Source: Nymphaea colorata
Taxonomy: Eukaryota; Streptophyta; Magnoliopsida; Nymphaeales; Nymphaeaceae
Length of the DNA: 64,000 nt
NCBI RefSeq assembly: GCF_008831285.2
Contig: NC_045151.1
Location: 12,138,571 to 12,202,570, forward strand
Direction of reading: 5' to 3'
Both the position numbers and the translations under genes were made by a program. The notes under the pieces were generated by a model, which worked only from the letters and a program-made list of their open reading frames with translations, was not told where the DNA came from and ran no database searches. Of this stretch, positions 35,340 through 47,175 are shown piece after piece (the stretch's first letter is position 1; each line of letters opens with the position of its first letter).

Positions 35340-38300
35340 ATTATAAAAACTGGTTAAACAAATATGATTAATTAATTATAATTATATAATTGTTCAAATT
35401 AATGGCTTAAATCCCATTCAAATTCATAGAACTTGTGATTTCAATCCTTTAATTCATTTAATATCGATATAAAAACAAGTTAAACACATTGAATAAATTA
35501 TAGGAGATCAAATGAATGGCTGAAATTTCATTCATATTCATATGAAATTGTGATTTTAATCCCTTCAATCAATCAATATAAATGAAACGACTAACAAATT
35601 GGCTTAACAATAGTGGATCGAATGAATATTTTAAACCTCATTTGAATTATTACAAACTAGTGGTTTCAATCCTTTAAATCATTGAATATAAATGTAACAA
35701 CATGTTATACTCATTTGATTCACTATAAATATCAAATAAATGTATTAAATGTCATACGAACTTATGATTTTAATCCCTTAAATCTTCACATATAGATAAC
35801 AAGTTAAACCATTGGATTTACTATAAGGAAACAAAATTTCTTGGAATCCCATTCGTATTAATATGAACTTGTTATTTCAATATCTTAAACTATTCAATAT
35901 ATATATAACTAGTTGAACACATTGAATTAACTATAAGTGATCAAATAAATGCCTTAAATCCCATTTGTATTCATATGAGCTTTTGATTTCAATCTCTAAC
36001 ATCATTCAATATATATGTAACAACAAATTAAACTCTTTCGATTAACTATAAGTGATTAAACAAATGACTTAAGTCTCGTTCGTATTCATACAAACTTGTG
36101 ATTGAATTCTTTAAGTGATTTAATATAAATATAAAAACAAGTTAAACTCATTACATTTACTATAATGGATCAAATGAATGACAAAACCCATTTGTATTCA
36201 TGATTTCAAATCCTTTAATCATTAATATATATATATAACAAGAAGTTGATCTCATTTGAATAAGTATAAAGGTGTGCATACGAACTTGTGATTTCATTCT
36301 GTTAATCATTCAATATAGATATAACAAGAAGTTAAACACATTGAGTTAACTAATGATGGATCAAGTCGTTCATATTCATACGAACTTGTGATTTCAATCC
36401 ATTCAATTACTCAATATAGATAAAACAATATGTTAAACACATTGGATTAAACATAAGGGATATAATGAATGACTTAAGTCTCATTCGTATTCATATGAAC
36501 ATGTACTTTTAATCTCATAAATCATTCAATCTAGTTATAACGACAAGTTAAACACGTGGTACTAATTATATCATATCAAATGAATGTGTTAAATCTCATT
36601 CATATTCATGTGAACATGTGATTTAAATATATTAAATCAATCAATATAAATATAACAATATGTTCAACTCATTATGTTAACTATAATGGATGAAATGAAT
36701 TACTTAAATCTCATTCATATTTGTACGATCTTATGATCCCAATCTCTTAAATTAAATTTAACAACAAGTTCAACTCATTTGATTAACTATAATAGATCAA
36801 GTGAATGACCTAAATCTTATTCGTATTCATATGAATTTGTGATTTCAATATTCTAAACCAATCAATATAGACGTAACAACAAGTTGAACTCATTGGCATA
36901 AGTATAAGGGATCTAAGGAATGACTTAAATCTCATTTGTGTTCAAACAAACTTCTTATTTCAATCCCCTAAATCATTCAATATAAACGTGACAACATGTT
37001 TAACTCATTGAATTAACTACAAGGGATCAAATGAATGATGTAAATTTCATTCGTATTCATTCGAACTTGTGATCTTAATTTCTTAAATTAGTCAATGTAA
37101 ATGCAACAAAACGTTGTGATTTTAATTATTTAAATCATTCAAGATAAATGTAACCACAAGTTGAACTTATTGGACTAATTATAATGTTGAAAATGAATGG
37201 CGTAAATCTCATGCAAATTCATGTGAACTTGTGATTTTGACCCCTCATATAATTCACTAAAAATGTAACAACATGTTCTACTATTTGGATTAGCTATAAT
37301 GGAGCAAATGAATGTTTAAATCCCATTAATATTTATACAAACATGTGATTCAAATCTCTTAAATCATTCAATATAAATGTAACAACTATTACAACTTCTA
37401 GGATTAATAATAATCGATCAAATGAATGACTTAAATCTCATTCATATTCATATAAACTTGTGATGAGTACTAATGTTATTTAAGTAATTCTTTTGATTCA
37501 TTGTAGTGAGTCAAATGAGTCATCATTAGTACTCACCATACCAAAAAGATGGAAAGGTTATGACTCATTATGGAAAGGTCAGGACTTTCTGGAAGGGTCA
37601 GGACTAATGAAAATTCTTTAGGAAAAGTCAGAACTAGTCGAACTTGTTGTTTCATTCATATAAAATGATTTTAAGTGATTGAAATCATAAGTTCTTATGA
37701 AAACGAATGGTATTTAAGTCTCCCATTTTTTTCATTATAGTTAATCCAAAGATTAGAACATGTTCTTGCATTTATATTGAATTATATAAGTGATTGCAAT
37801 CACAGGTTTGTATGAATGCGAATGGGATTTACGCTATTAATTTTTTTCATTATAATTAATCAAATTAGTTCAACTTCTGTTGATTTAAATGATTGAAATC
37901 ACAAGTTTGTTTGAACACAAATGAGATTTAATCCATTTATCTGATGATCCCTCATAGTTATTCCAATGTGCTCAACTTGTTGCAACATCTGCAATGAATG
38001 ATTTAAGTGTATGCATTCATAAGTTTGCATGAATACAAATAAAATTTAAGTCATTCATTTGATCCATTGTAATTACGCCAAGAGTTCAACTTGTTTGATT
38101 TGTGGGATTGAAATCATAAGTTCATAGGAATACAAATGAGATTTATGTCATCCAATGAGTTTATCTTGAATGAGATTTATGTCATTCATTTTCTCCCTTA
38201 CAGTTAATCGAATGAGTTTAAATGTTGTTGTATCTATATTAAATGATTAAGGGGATTGAAATTGCAGGTTCGTATTAAAACGAGTGAAATTTAAGCAATT

Positions 38301-41300
38301 CATTTGATCCATTATAGTTAATCTAATTAGTTCAACTTGTTCTTATATCTATATTAAGTGATTTAATATATTGAAATCACATGTTCATATGAATATGAAT
38401 GAGATTTAAACCATTCATTTACTCGCGTATTTGTTAAGCTAATGAGTTCAACTTGTTGTTACATTTGTATTGATTGATGTAAGGAATTAAAATCACAAAT
38501 TTGTATGAACACGAATGAGATTTAAATTATTCCTTTGATCCCTTATATTTAATCGAATGTGTTTAACTTGTTTTTACATCTACAATGAATGATTTAGGCG
38601 GCTGAATTCACAAGTTCATATAAATGCAATTGGGATTTAAGTAATTAATTTGATCTTTATAGTTAATTCATCTTCTTATAATTATATTGAATGTTGTTAT
38701 TTAAATTTAGGCTCTTATTTGATCTTTTGAAGTTAATCCAATGTATTTAACTTGTTGTAAAATATATATCAAATGATTAAGCGATTAAATAACAATTCAG
38801 ATGAGTACTAATTAGATTGAAGTCATTCATTTAATTTTGTATAGTTAATCCAATAAGTTCAACTTGTTGTTACATTTATATTGAATGACATTAGGGATTA
38901 CAATCACAAGTTTGTATGAATGCGAATGAGATTTAAGTCATTCATTTGATCCATTGTAGTTAATTCATTGGATTCACCATAATGAATCAAATGAATGGCT
39001 TAAATCTCATTCGTATTCATAGAACTTGTGATTTCAATCCCTTAATTCATTCCATATCGATATAAAGAACAAGTTACATATTAGATCAAATATAGGAGAT
39101 CAAATGAATGGCTGAAATTTCATTTATATTCATATGAAATTGTAATTTCAATCCCTTAAATCAATCAATAGAAATGTAACGACAAGTTTGACTCATTGGC
39201 TTAACAATAATGCATCGAATGAATTTTTTTGACCTCAATTGAATTCTTACAAACTAGAGACTTCAATCCCTTAAATTATTGAATGTAGATGAAACAACAA
39301 GTTATACTCATTCAATTGACTATAAGTATCAAATGAATGTATTAAATCTTATGATTTCAATCTCTTAAATCTTCAAATACGGATATAACAACAAGTTAAA
39401 CTCATTGGCATGACTATAAGGGATTCAATGAATGACGTAAGTCTCATTTGTATCCATACAAACTTGTTATCTCAATCTCATAAACATTCAATATAAACGT
39501 AGCAACATTTTCAACTCATTGGATTTACTATAAGGGATCAAATGAATGACTCAAATCATATTCGTATTTACACGAGCTTGTGATTTCAGTGTCTTACATC
39601 ATTGAATATAAATGTATAACAGGTTCAACTCATTATACTCATTCGATTAACTATAAGTATCAAATGAATGTATTAAATCTCATTCATATTTGTATGAACT
39701 TGTGATTTCAATCTCTTAAATCTTCAAATACGGATGTAACAACAAGTGAAACTCATTGGCATAACTATGAGGGATTCAATGAATGGTGTAAGTCTCATTT
39801 GTATTCATACAAACTTGTTATCTCAATCCCGTAAACATTCAATATAAACGTAGCAACATGTTCAACTCATTGGATTTACTATAAGAGATCAAATAAATGA
39901 CTCAAATCATATTCGTATTTACATGAGCTTGTGATTTCAGTCTCTTATATCATTGAATATAAATGTATAACGGGTTCAACTCATTGGATTAACTATAATA
40001 GAGTAAATGGATAACTTAAATTCTATTTGCACTCATACGAACTTCTGATTTCAATCCTTTAAATCATTCAATATAAATTATAACAAGTTAAACACATATT
40101 GATTAACTATGATGGATTAAATGATTGGCCAAAATTATATTCGTTTTCAAACAAAGTTGTGATTTCAATCTCTTAAATCTGTAAATATAAATGTAACAAC
40201 AAGTTGACCGCATTGGATCAACTATGATGGAGAAAATGAATGACTTATATCTCATTCGTAGTTATATAAACTTGTGATTTCAATCTCTTAAATTATTCGA
40301 TAAAAATATAATAACAAGTTTAATTCATTGGATTCACTATAATGAATCAAATGAATGACTTAAATCTCATTCGTTTTCATAGAACTTATGATTTGAATCC
40401 CTTAGTTCTTTCAATATCGATATAAAAATAAGTTACACACTGGATCAAATATAGGAGATCGAATGAATGGCTGAAACTTCATTCATATTCATAAGAAATT
40501 GTAATTTCAATCCCTTAAATCAATCAATAGAAACTTAACGACAAGTTTGACTCATTGGCTTAACAATAATGTATTAGATAAATGTTTTGGACCTCATTTG
40601 AATTCTTACAAACTAGTGACTTCAATCCCTTATGTTATTGAATGTAGATGAAACAACAAGTTATACTCATTTGATTAACTATAAGTATCAAATGAATGTA
40701 TTAAATCCCATTCATGTTTGTATGAACTTGTGATTTCAATCAATTAAATTTTCAAATATGGATGTAGCAACAAGTTGAACTCATTGGCATAACTATAAGG
40801 TATTCAAAGAATGGCGTAACTCTCATTCATGTTCATACAAATTTGTTATCTCAATCCCATAATCATTTAATAAAAATGGACAACATGTTGACTCATTGGA
40901 TTAACTGTAAGGGATCAAATGAATGACTTAAATCAGATTGGCATTCATGCGTACTTGTGATTTCAATTTATTAAATCAGTCAATATAAATGCAACAAAAC
41001 GTTAAACTCATTCGATTAACTATAAATGACCAAATGAAGAGCTTAAATCACATTCGTATTCGTACAAACTAATGATTTCATTCCCTTAAATCATTAAATA
41101 TAAATGTAACAACATATTTAACTCGTTGGATTAACTATAAGTGATGAAATTAATGGCTTAAATCTCATTCGTATTCACTTGAACATTTGATTTTCATTCC
41201 TTAAATCATTCAATATAGTTGTAGGAACAACTGAAACTCATTTGATTAACTATAAATGATCAAATGAAAAACTCAAATCCCATTTGTGTTTATATGAACT

Positions 41301-43829
41301 TGTGATTTCAATCCTTAAAATCATTCAATATTTATATAAAAATTGGTTAAACAAATACGATTAATATATTATAATTGTTCAAATTAATGGCTTAAATCCC
41401 ATTCGAATCCATAGAACTTGTGATTTCTATCCTTTAATTCATTCAATATCGAGTAAATGGATGACTTCATCTCTATTTGCACTCATACGAACTTGTGATT
41501 TCAATCCTTTAAATCATTCAATATAAATTATAACAAGTTGAACACATATTGATTAACTATGATGGATTAAATGGTTGGATGAAATTATATTCGCTTTGAA
41601 ACAAAGTTGTGATTTCAATCTCTTAAATAAGTAAATATAAATGCAACAACAAGTTGAACTCATTGGATCAACTATGATGGAGAAAATGAATGACTTATCT
41701 CATTCGTACTTACACGAACTTGTGATTTCAATCTCTTAAATTATTTGATATAAATATAATAACAAGTTTAATTCATTAGATTCACTATAATGAATCAAAT
41801 GAATGACTTAAATCTCATTCGTATCCATAGAACTTCTAATTTCAATCCCTTAATTAATTCAATATCGATATAAAAACGAGTTATACATTGGATCAAATAT
41901 ACGAGATCAAATGAATGGCTGAAATTTCATTCATATTCATATCAAATTGTAATTTCAATCCCTCAAATCAATCAATAGAAATGTAACGATAAGTTTGACT
42001 CACTGGCTTAACAATAATGGATCGGATGAATGTTTTAGCCCTCATTTGAATTCTTACAAACTAGTGACTTCCATCCTCTAAATTATTGAATGTTGATGGA
42101 TGGCGTAAGTCTCATTTGTGTTCATACATTGATTGACAATGATGGATTAAACGATTGGCTGAAATTATATTCGCTTTGAAACAAAGTTGTGATTTCAATC
42201 TCTTAAATCAGTAAATATAAATGTAACAACAAGTTGAACTCAATAGATCAACTATGATGGAAAAAATGAATGACTTATATCTCATTCGTAGTTACACAAA
42301 CTTGTGATGTCAATCTCTTAAATTATTCGATATAAATATAATGACAAGTTTAATTCGTTGGATTCACTATAATGAATCAAATGAATGACTCAAATCTCAT
42401 TCGTAACCATAGAACTTGTGATTTCAACCCCTTAATTCATTCAATATCGATATGAATACGATTTATACATTGGATAAAAAATAGGAGATCAAATGAATGA
42501 CTGAAATTTCATTCATATTCGTATGAAATTATAATTTCAATCCTTTAAATCAATCAATAAAAATGTAACGACAAGTTTGACTCATTGGCTTAACAATAAT
42601 GGATCGAATGAATGTTTTAGACCTCATTTGAATTCTTACAAACTAGTGACTTCCATCACCTAAATTATTGAATGGAGATGAATGACGTAAGTCTCATTTG
42701 TGTTCATACATTGATTAACAATGATGACTTAAACGATTGGCTGAAATTATATTCGCTTTGAAACAAAGTTGTGATTTCAATCTCTTAAATTAGTAAATAT
42801 AAATGTAAAAACAAGTTGAACTCATTGGATCAACTATGATGGAGAAAATGAATGACTTATATCTCATTCGTAGTTATATAAACTTGTGATTTTAATCTCT
42901 TAAATTATTCGATATAAATATAATAACAAGTTTAATTCATTGGATCCACTATAATGAATCAAATGAATGACTTAAATCTCATTCGTATCCATAGAACTTG
43001 TGATTTCGATTCCTTAATTTATTGAATATCGATAAAAAAAACGAGTTATACATTGGATGAAATAAAGGAGATCAAATGAATGGCTGAAATTTCATTCATA
43101 TTCATATGAAATTGTAATTTCAATCCTTTAAATCAATCAATAGAAATGTAACGACAAGTTTGACTAATTGACTTAACAATAATGGATCGAATGAATGTTT
43201 TAGCTCTCATTTGAATTCTTACAAACTAGTGACTTCCATCCCCTAAATTATTGAATGTAGATGACACAACAAGTTATACTCATTTGATTAACCATAAGTA
43301 TCAAATGAATGCATTAAATCTCATTCTTATTTGTATGAACTTGTGATTTCAATCTCTTAAATATTTAAATATGGATGTAACAACAGGTTAAACTCATTGG
43401 CATAATTATAAGGGATTCAATGAATGACGTAACTCTCATTTGTGTATATACAAACTTGTTATCTCAATCCCATAAACATTCAATATAAATGTAGCAAATT
43501 GGATTTACTATAAGGGATCAAATGATTGACTTAAATCAGATTCGTATTCACACGTGCATGTGATTTCATTGACTCATATCATTGAATATAAATGTAATAA
43601 TAAGTTCAACTCATTGGATTAACTATAAAAGACTAAATGAATGACTTCAACTCTATTTGTACTCATACGAATTTGTGATTTCAATCCTTTAAATCATTTA
43701 ATATAAATTATAACAATTGAACATATATTGATTAACAATGATGGATTAAATGATTGACTGAAATTATATTCGCTTTGAAACAAAGTTGTGATTTCAATCT
43801 CTTAAATCAGTAAATATAAATGTAACAAC
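35340..43829 (+). repeat. 8.5-kb satellite array, ~115-bp monomer
   Basis: Degenerate monomers of about 115 bp repeat throughout. The core words recur in order: CAAATGAATG, ACTTAAATCTCATTCG, GAACTTGTGATTTCAATC, TTAAATCATTCAATAT, AAATGTAACAACAAGTT, ACTCATTGGATTAACTATAA. There is no open frame and no microsatellite. Higher-order structure is visible: the marker 'TAATTCATTGGATTCACTATAATGAATC' (read as two parts) starts at 38961, 40321, 41769, 42351 and 42933. Spacings are 1360, 1448, 582 and 582 bp. The opening 35340-35470 recurs near 41335-41460. A block at about 37540-38960 is inverted. The right edge breaks sharply at 43829 into an LTR remnant. Confidence 0.93.
37464..38960 (-). repeat. Inverted block inside the satellite array
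   Basis: Here the monomers read as reverse complements (GATTGAAATCACAAG, GAATGAGATTTAAGTCATTC, GAGTTCAACTTGTTG). The left switch has about 170 bp of partly non-satellite sequence with a 12-bp hairpin, TGAGTACTAATG at 37464-37475 and its complement at 37524-37535. The right switch near 38960 is head-to-head within one monomer: TTTGATCCATTGTAGTTAA meets its partner motif ATAATGAATCAAATG. Confidence 0.85.
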
Positions 43830-44243
43830 AGGGTTAAAACCAAAATTACTAGGGGACGGGTTGCGATCTGTTGGACCGAAGACCGAGAGTGGGTTAGGTC
43901 GTTACAGTGGTATCAGAGAACAGTTCTACACTCAGACCTGGGTCTCACATGCGTGGACACATGTGTGGGGTGGATTGTAACACCCTAAAAGTTTAGTAAT
44001 GTATTGAAGATTATGAGGGATCTTGGGGGACTTATAAAGGGGGTTGTTAAGTGGTCAGTTGTCCTAGTTCCTAGCTTTTTTTTGTGTTGGAACCAAAACT
44101 CATACAACATTTTCATTAAGTTTAGTATATAAGGGTCAACTAGCTCTCTCTCTTCCTCTCTTTTGCTCTCCAAAATTGATAGGTAATAGATATGGTGGGA
44201 ATCATTTTGGTCATTCATTTTTCAATGATAGAAGGTTGAAAGA
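43830..44243 (+). mobile_element. Collapsed LTR-retrotransposon remnant
   Basis: An LTR-end-like segment (43830-43907) is followed by a PBS, TGGTATCAGAGA at 43908-43919. After only about 57 bp comes TGTAACACCCTAAAAG (from 43976), the usual start of many plant Ty3/gypsy-type LTRs. The coding interior is missing. The extent of the right LTR was not determined. Confidence 0.55.
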
Positions 44244-44478
44244 AAAATCAATGAGAAAAAGAAGATAGGGTATTTTAGTCATTGACCATTAGTTCATAAT
44301 GTTTTCTGTGTAATTTTTTTTCAACCATGCATCTTGAATTTTTCACTTCTTCTCACTCTATATAAAATCAATGAGAAAAAGAAGATAGGGTATTTTAGTC
44401 ATCGACCATTAGTTCATAATGTTTTCTGTGTAATTTTTTTTCAACCATGCATCTTGAATTTTTCACTTCTTCTCACTA
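44244..44478 (+). repeat. 120-bp tandem duplication
   Basis: The unit starting AAAATCAATGAGAAAAAG at 44244 recurs at 44364 with one visible mismatch (GTCATTGACC versus GTCATCGACC). The period is 120 bp. Confidence 0.92.
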
Positions 44479-44998
44479 ATATATATATATATATATATTG
44501 GTGGGTGCTAGACACTTATATAACGAATAAGAGACAATTGGTCTTTTCTGTATAGTGGTTAAGAAAAAAAAGTGATGAGACATTTTTGTTATATAATATC
44601 ATTTCATACTTTTTTCTCCCTATTTGTATTCTCAATTGTTGATCTGAAAAGGATCAAGGGCTGACATTGTTTATTATTAGTCTCACATGTAAATATCCAA
44701 CACAAATGATACATTCAGTGGTTATAAACTGTGGCCAATCAACTATTATCGTGGAATACACCATTCACAAGTACGGCAGAGTCAGATTTTTTTTTTTATT
44801 GGGCACTAAATACATAGTTAACAATTTTTTGTGACCCAGGCCTCGCCCCATATAACTAGACTCAAGTTCGCTCAAGTCCAACATATAAATTTAAGGTTTC
44901 AGATTGGACTTCATAGGACACCCCACATATGTCTGCCCCTGTTCACAACTACTTTTTAGCATTGTAAAATGTAAAAAACCCATTCGAGAATGGGCCTT

Positions 44999-45047
<49 letters not shown>

Positions 45048-46211
45048 CAGACACATACATGCAAAACTTCAAAAGCCGGAAGATTATATTTGCCACAATT
45101 GAAGGTGAGAAGCTATTGACTATAAAAGTTACAGGCAAAAGTTTAACATAGTTTAACTTGGATAATTGTTCATTAAGAACTAAACCACGTGCCATTGTTA
45201 TGCAAATGATGATTTTGTGAGCCATTTATTTTTATACATTATAGTGGTCGAATTTTCAAGTAATTAAAAGCCGCATACACATTATTTTTGGTAACATATG
45301 CTTATTTCCTACTAAGGAAATCATGTACATAGACATGTATTATCTGCATACGTTTAATTCAAAACTATCTTCAGGCTGGATCCAAAAGCCGATTTCTAGT
45401 CCAAATCCACAACCCTAAACCCACCTAAAATTAATTGGACCTAACAACCCACGGTTTTAATTTAGACTGGATCAAAACTAATCCACTTCACTTTGGTTCA
45501 ACTCAAATTTATACCCATAAAACTGGGTCCCTGATCTTAAATCTCTGTCCCAACCCAAATCAAACTCAAAATTCAACTTTAAATCCATGGACTAAAATCT
45601 GTTACCAAATCTATACTCATTTCCAAAACCTAACTACAAATCAAATCCACATTTGAGTAACCAAACACAAACTTTTCAACAACACCGTTAGCTCAGATAT
45701 ATCAGCGGATTGGTAGAGATGAAGAACCAGTTGACCCTGAAAGCCATGAAATATCTAATTCATCGATGGCGACTCTTCTCCAACCTGTGGAGATTGGCAG
45801 AGAGAGGAAGTAGAACACATTCAGATTCGACTTCAAAAGAATGAACAGCTGATTCAGAATTTTTGACCGAAACGTTGGACCTCTTTTGTTTTGACGTCAA
45901 ATTACATTCATAACGTAAAGATCCATGAATTAGGATCCATATTCCTGCAACTGGTCCCAAACAGATCTAGATCTATATAATTAAATAGAAATCCATGAAT
46001 CCACCCCTTTTAAAGAGGCCTAAAATTCGTTGTAGATTGTGATACCCTCCATGAAAATTTCTCCATTTTCCCCCCCTTAATTAATTGTTTATTTCCTACT
46101 TTAATTTGTTGTTAGTGACCTTCAATCTTAATTTTGTTGTCTTCTATTTTAGCTATTTAGAATTTCAACTTGTTGAGTTCAATTTCGTTCCTTTAGTAGC
46201 TATCTTGTAGT
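44479..46211. other. Non-coding sequence with (TA)n
   Basis: Short (TA)n tracts lie at about 44478-44499 and 45001-45046. The stretch 45400-45660 is rich in ACCCAAATC-type words like those near the window's right end. No gene was recognised. Confidence 0.5.
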
Positions 46212-46598
46212 TAGGGTTGTGTACAAGCTGAGTCGAGCTTGAGCTCAATCAGTTTGACTCAACTTGGCATGAGCTTGAGTCAAGCTGTACAAGGTCTGCT
46301 CGAGCAGAGTCAATAGGCCAGATCCCAGATTGAGCTTGACTAGTTTAAGCTAGTTTACTAATTCCCCATTTAACCTGATCTCTTTCCTTGGTTTTAAGTC
46401 TACAAATTACAAAAAAAAAAACCTAAATTAGACAAACTCATTTGAGTTTAATCGAGTTGAGTTTATGTGACTCAAACTCGACTCATCTATAAGCTCAAGC
46501 CTTAATTGGGCAAGTTCGAATTAACTCATTTACAATCGAGTGGAGCTTAACCGAGTTGGTTTAAATCTCAAGTTGGGTCGACTTGTTGAACAGCTCTA
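46212..46598. mobile_element. 387-bp hAT-like MITE
   Basis: The terminal inverted repeats are imperfect: TAGGGTTGTGTACAAGCTGA at the left and, read from the other strand, TAGAGCTGTTCAACAAGTCG at the right. The inside is rich in GAGCTTGAGCTC-type words. The flanking octamers CTTGTAGT (46204-46211) and CTTATAGC (46599-46606) agree at 6 of 8 positions, consistent with an old hAT 8-bp target-site duplication. There is no coding capacity. Confidence 0.6.
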
Positions 46599-47175
46599 CT
46601 TATAGCGATTTTCACTACTTGATTTGGAAAGCTCAACCGGCCGAGCTCCAATACAGTTTTCAAGTTGAACTTGAGCCTTCTATATGCTGAATATATCGTG
46701 CCTATGTTTCAGCGGATCCTATCTGATCTAGATCTATAAGAGATTTCTGTGGTGATTATTAGAAACAACACCAGGATCGACGAGATGCAGCAGGAACAAA
46801 AATGAGTTTTCAGCCATTGATTTCCTAGACGCGTGGTGATTTAGTTAAACAAATTGGCAACAATAATTTCTTTTACTTCCATTGTAGTGATCACATAACA
46901 ACAAACATAGTGCTAACCGCTGGCTCGACAGTGTTGAGAGCATGTTGGCACGGGAGGATGCTTTACCTGATACAACTTGTGATGGATTTGATATGTTGGC
47001 CTTGTTGAAAATGATGCATGACGACTCAAGGAACTTCTGCAATTTCTAGCTACGAGTACAATAGTTGCTCTTTTTTCCTCTCATAGGCAACAATCTGCTC
47101 TAATATCTGTGTTTATACACGACCACTTGTGTCACAAGGGTCCCGCTGAAAAGTGCTTTAAGCAATTCACAATCG
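46599..47175. other. 3' flank of the KxDL gene
   Basis: This lies downstream of the KxDL gene's stop on the minus strand and probably includes its 3' UTR. No other feature was recognised. Confidence 0.5.

Noticed and set aside
35340-43829. CRISPR-like array
   Set aside because: Repeats are long (~115 bp), degenerate and contiguous, with no unique spacers, and the DNA is a plant genome. It is satellite DNA.
43900-43920. tRNA gene suggested by TGGTATCAGAG
   Set aside because: It matches only the primer-binding-site segment complementary to the tRNA 3' end. No cloverleaf or A/B boxes are present. The same applies to 23615, 30745 and 49274.
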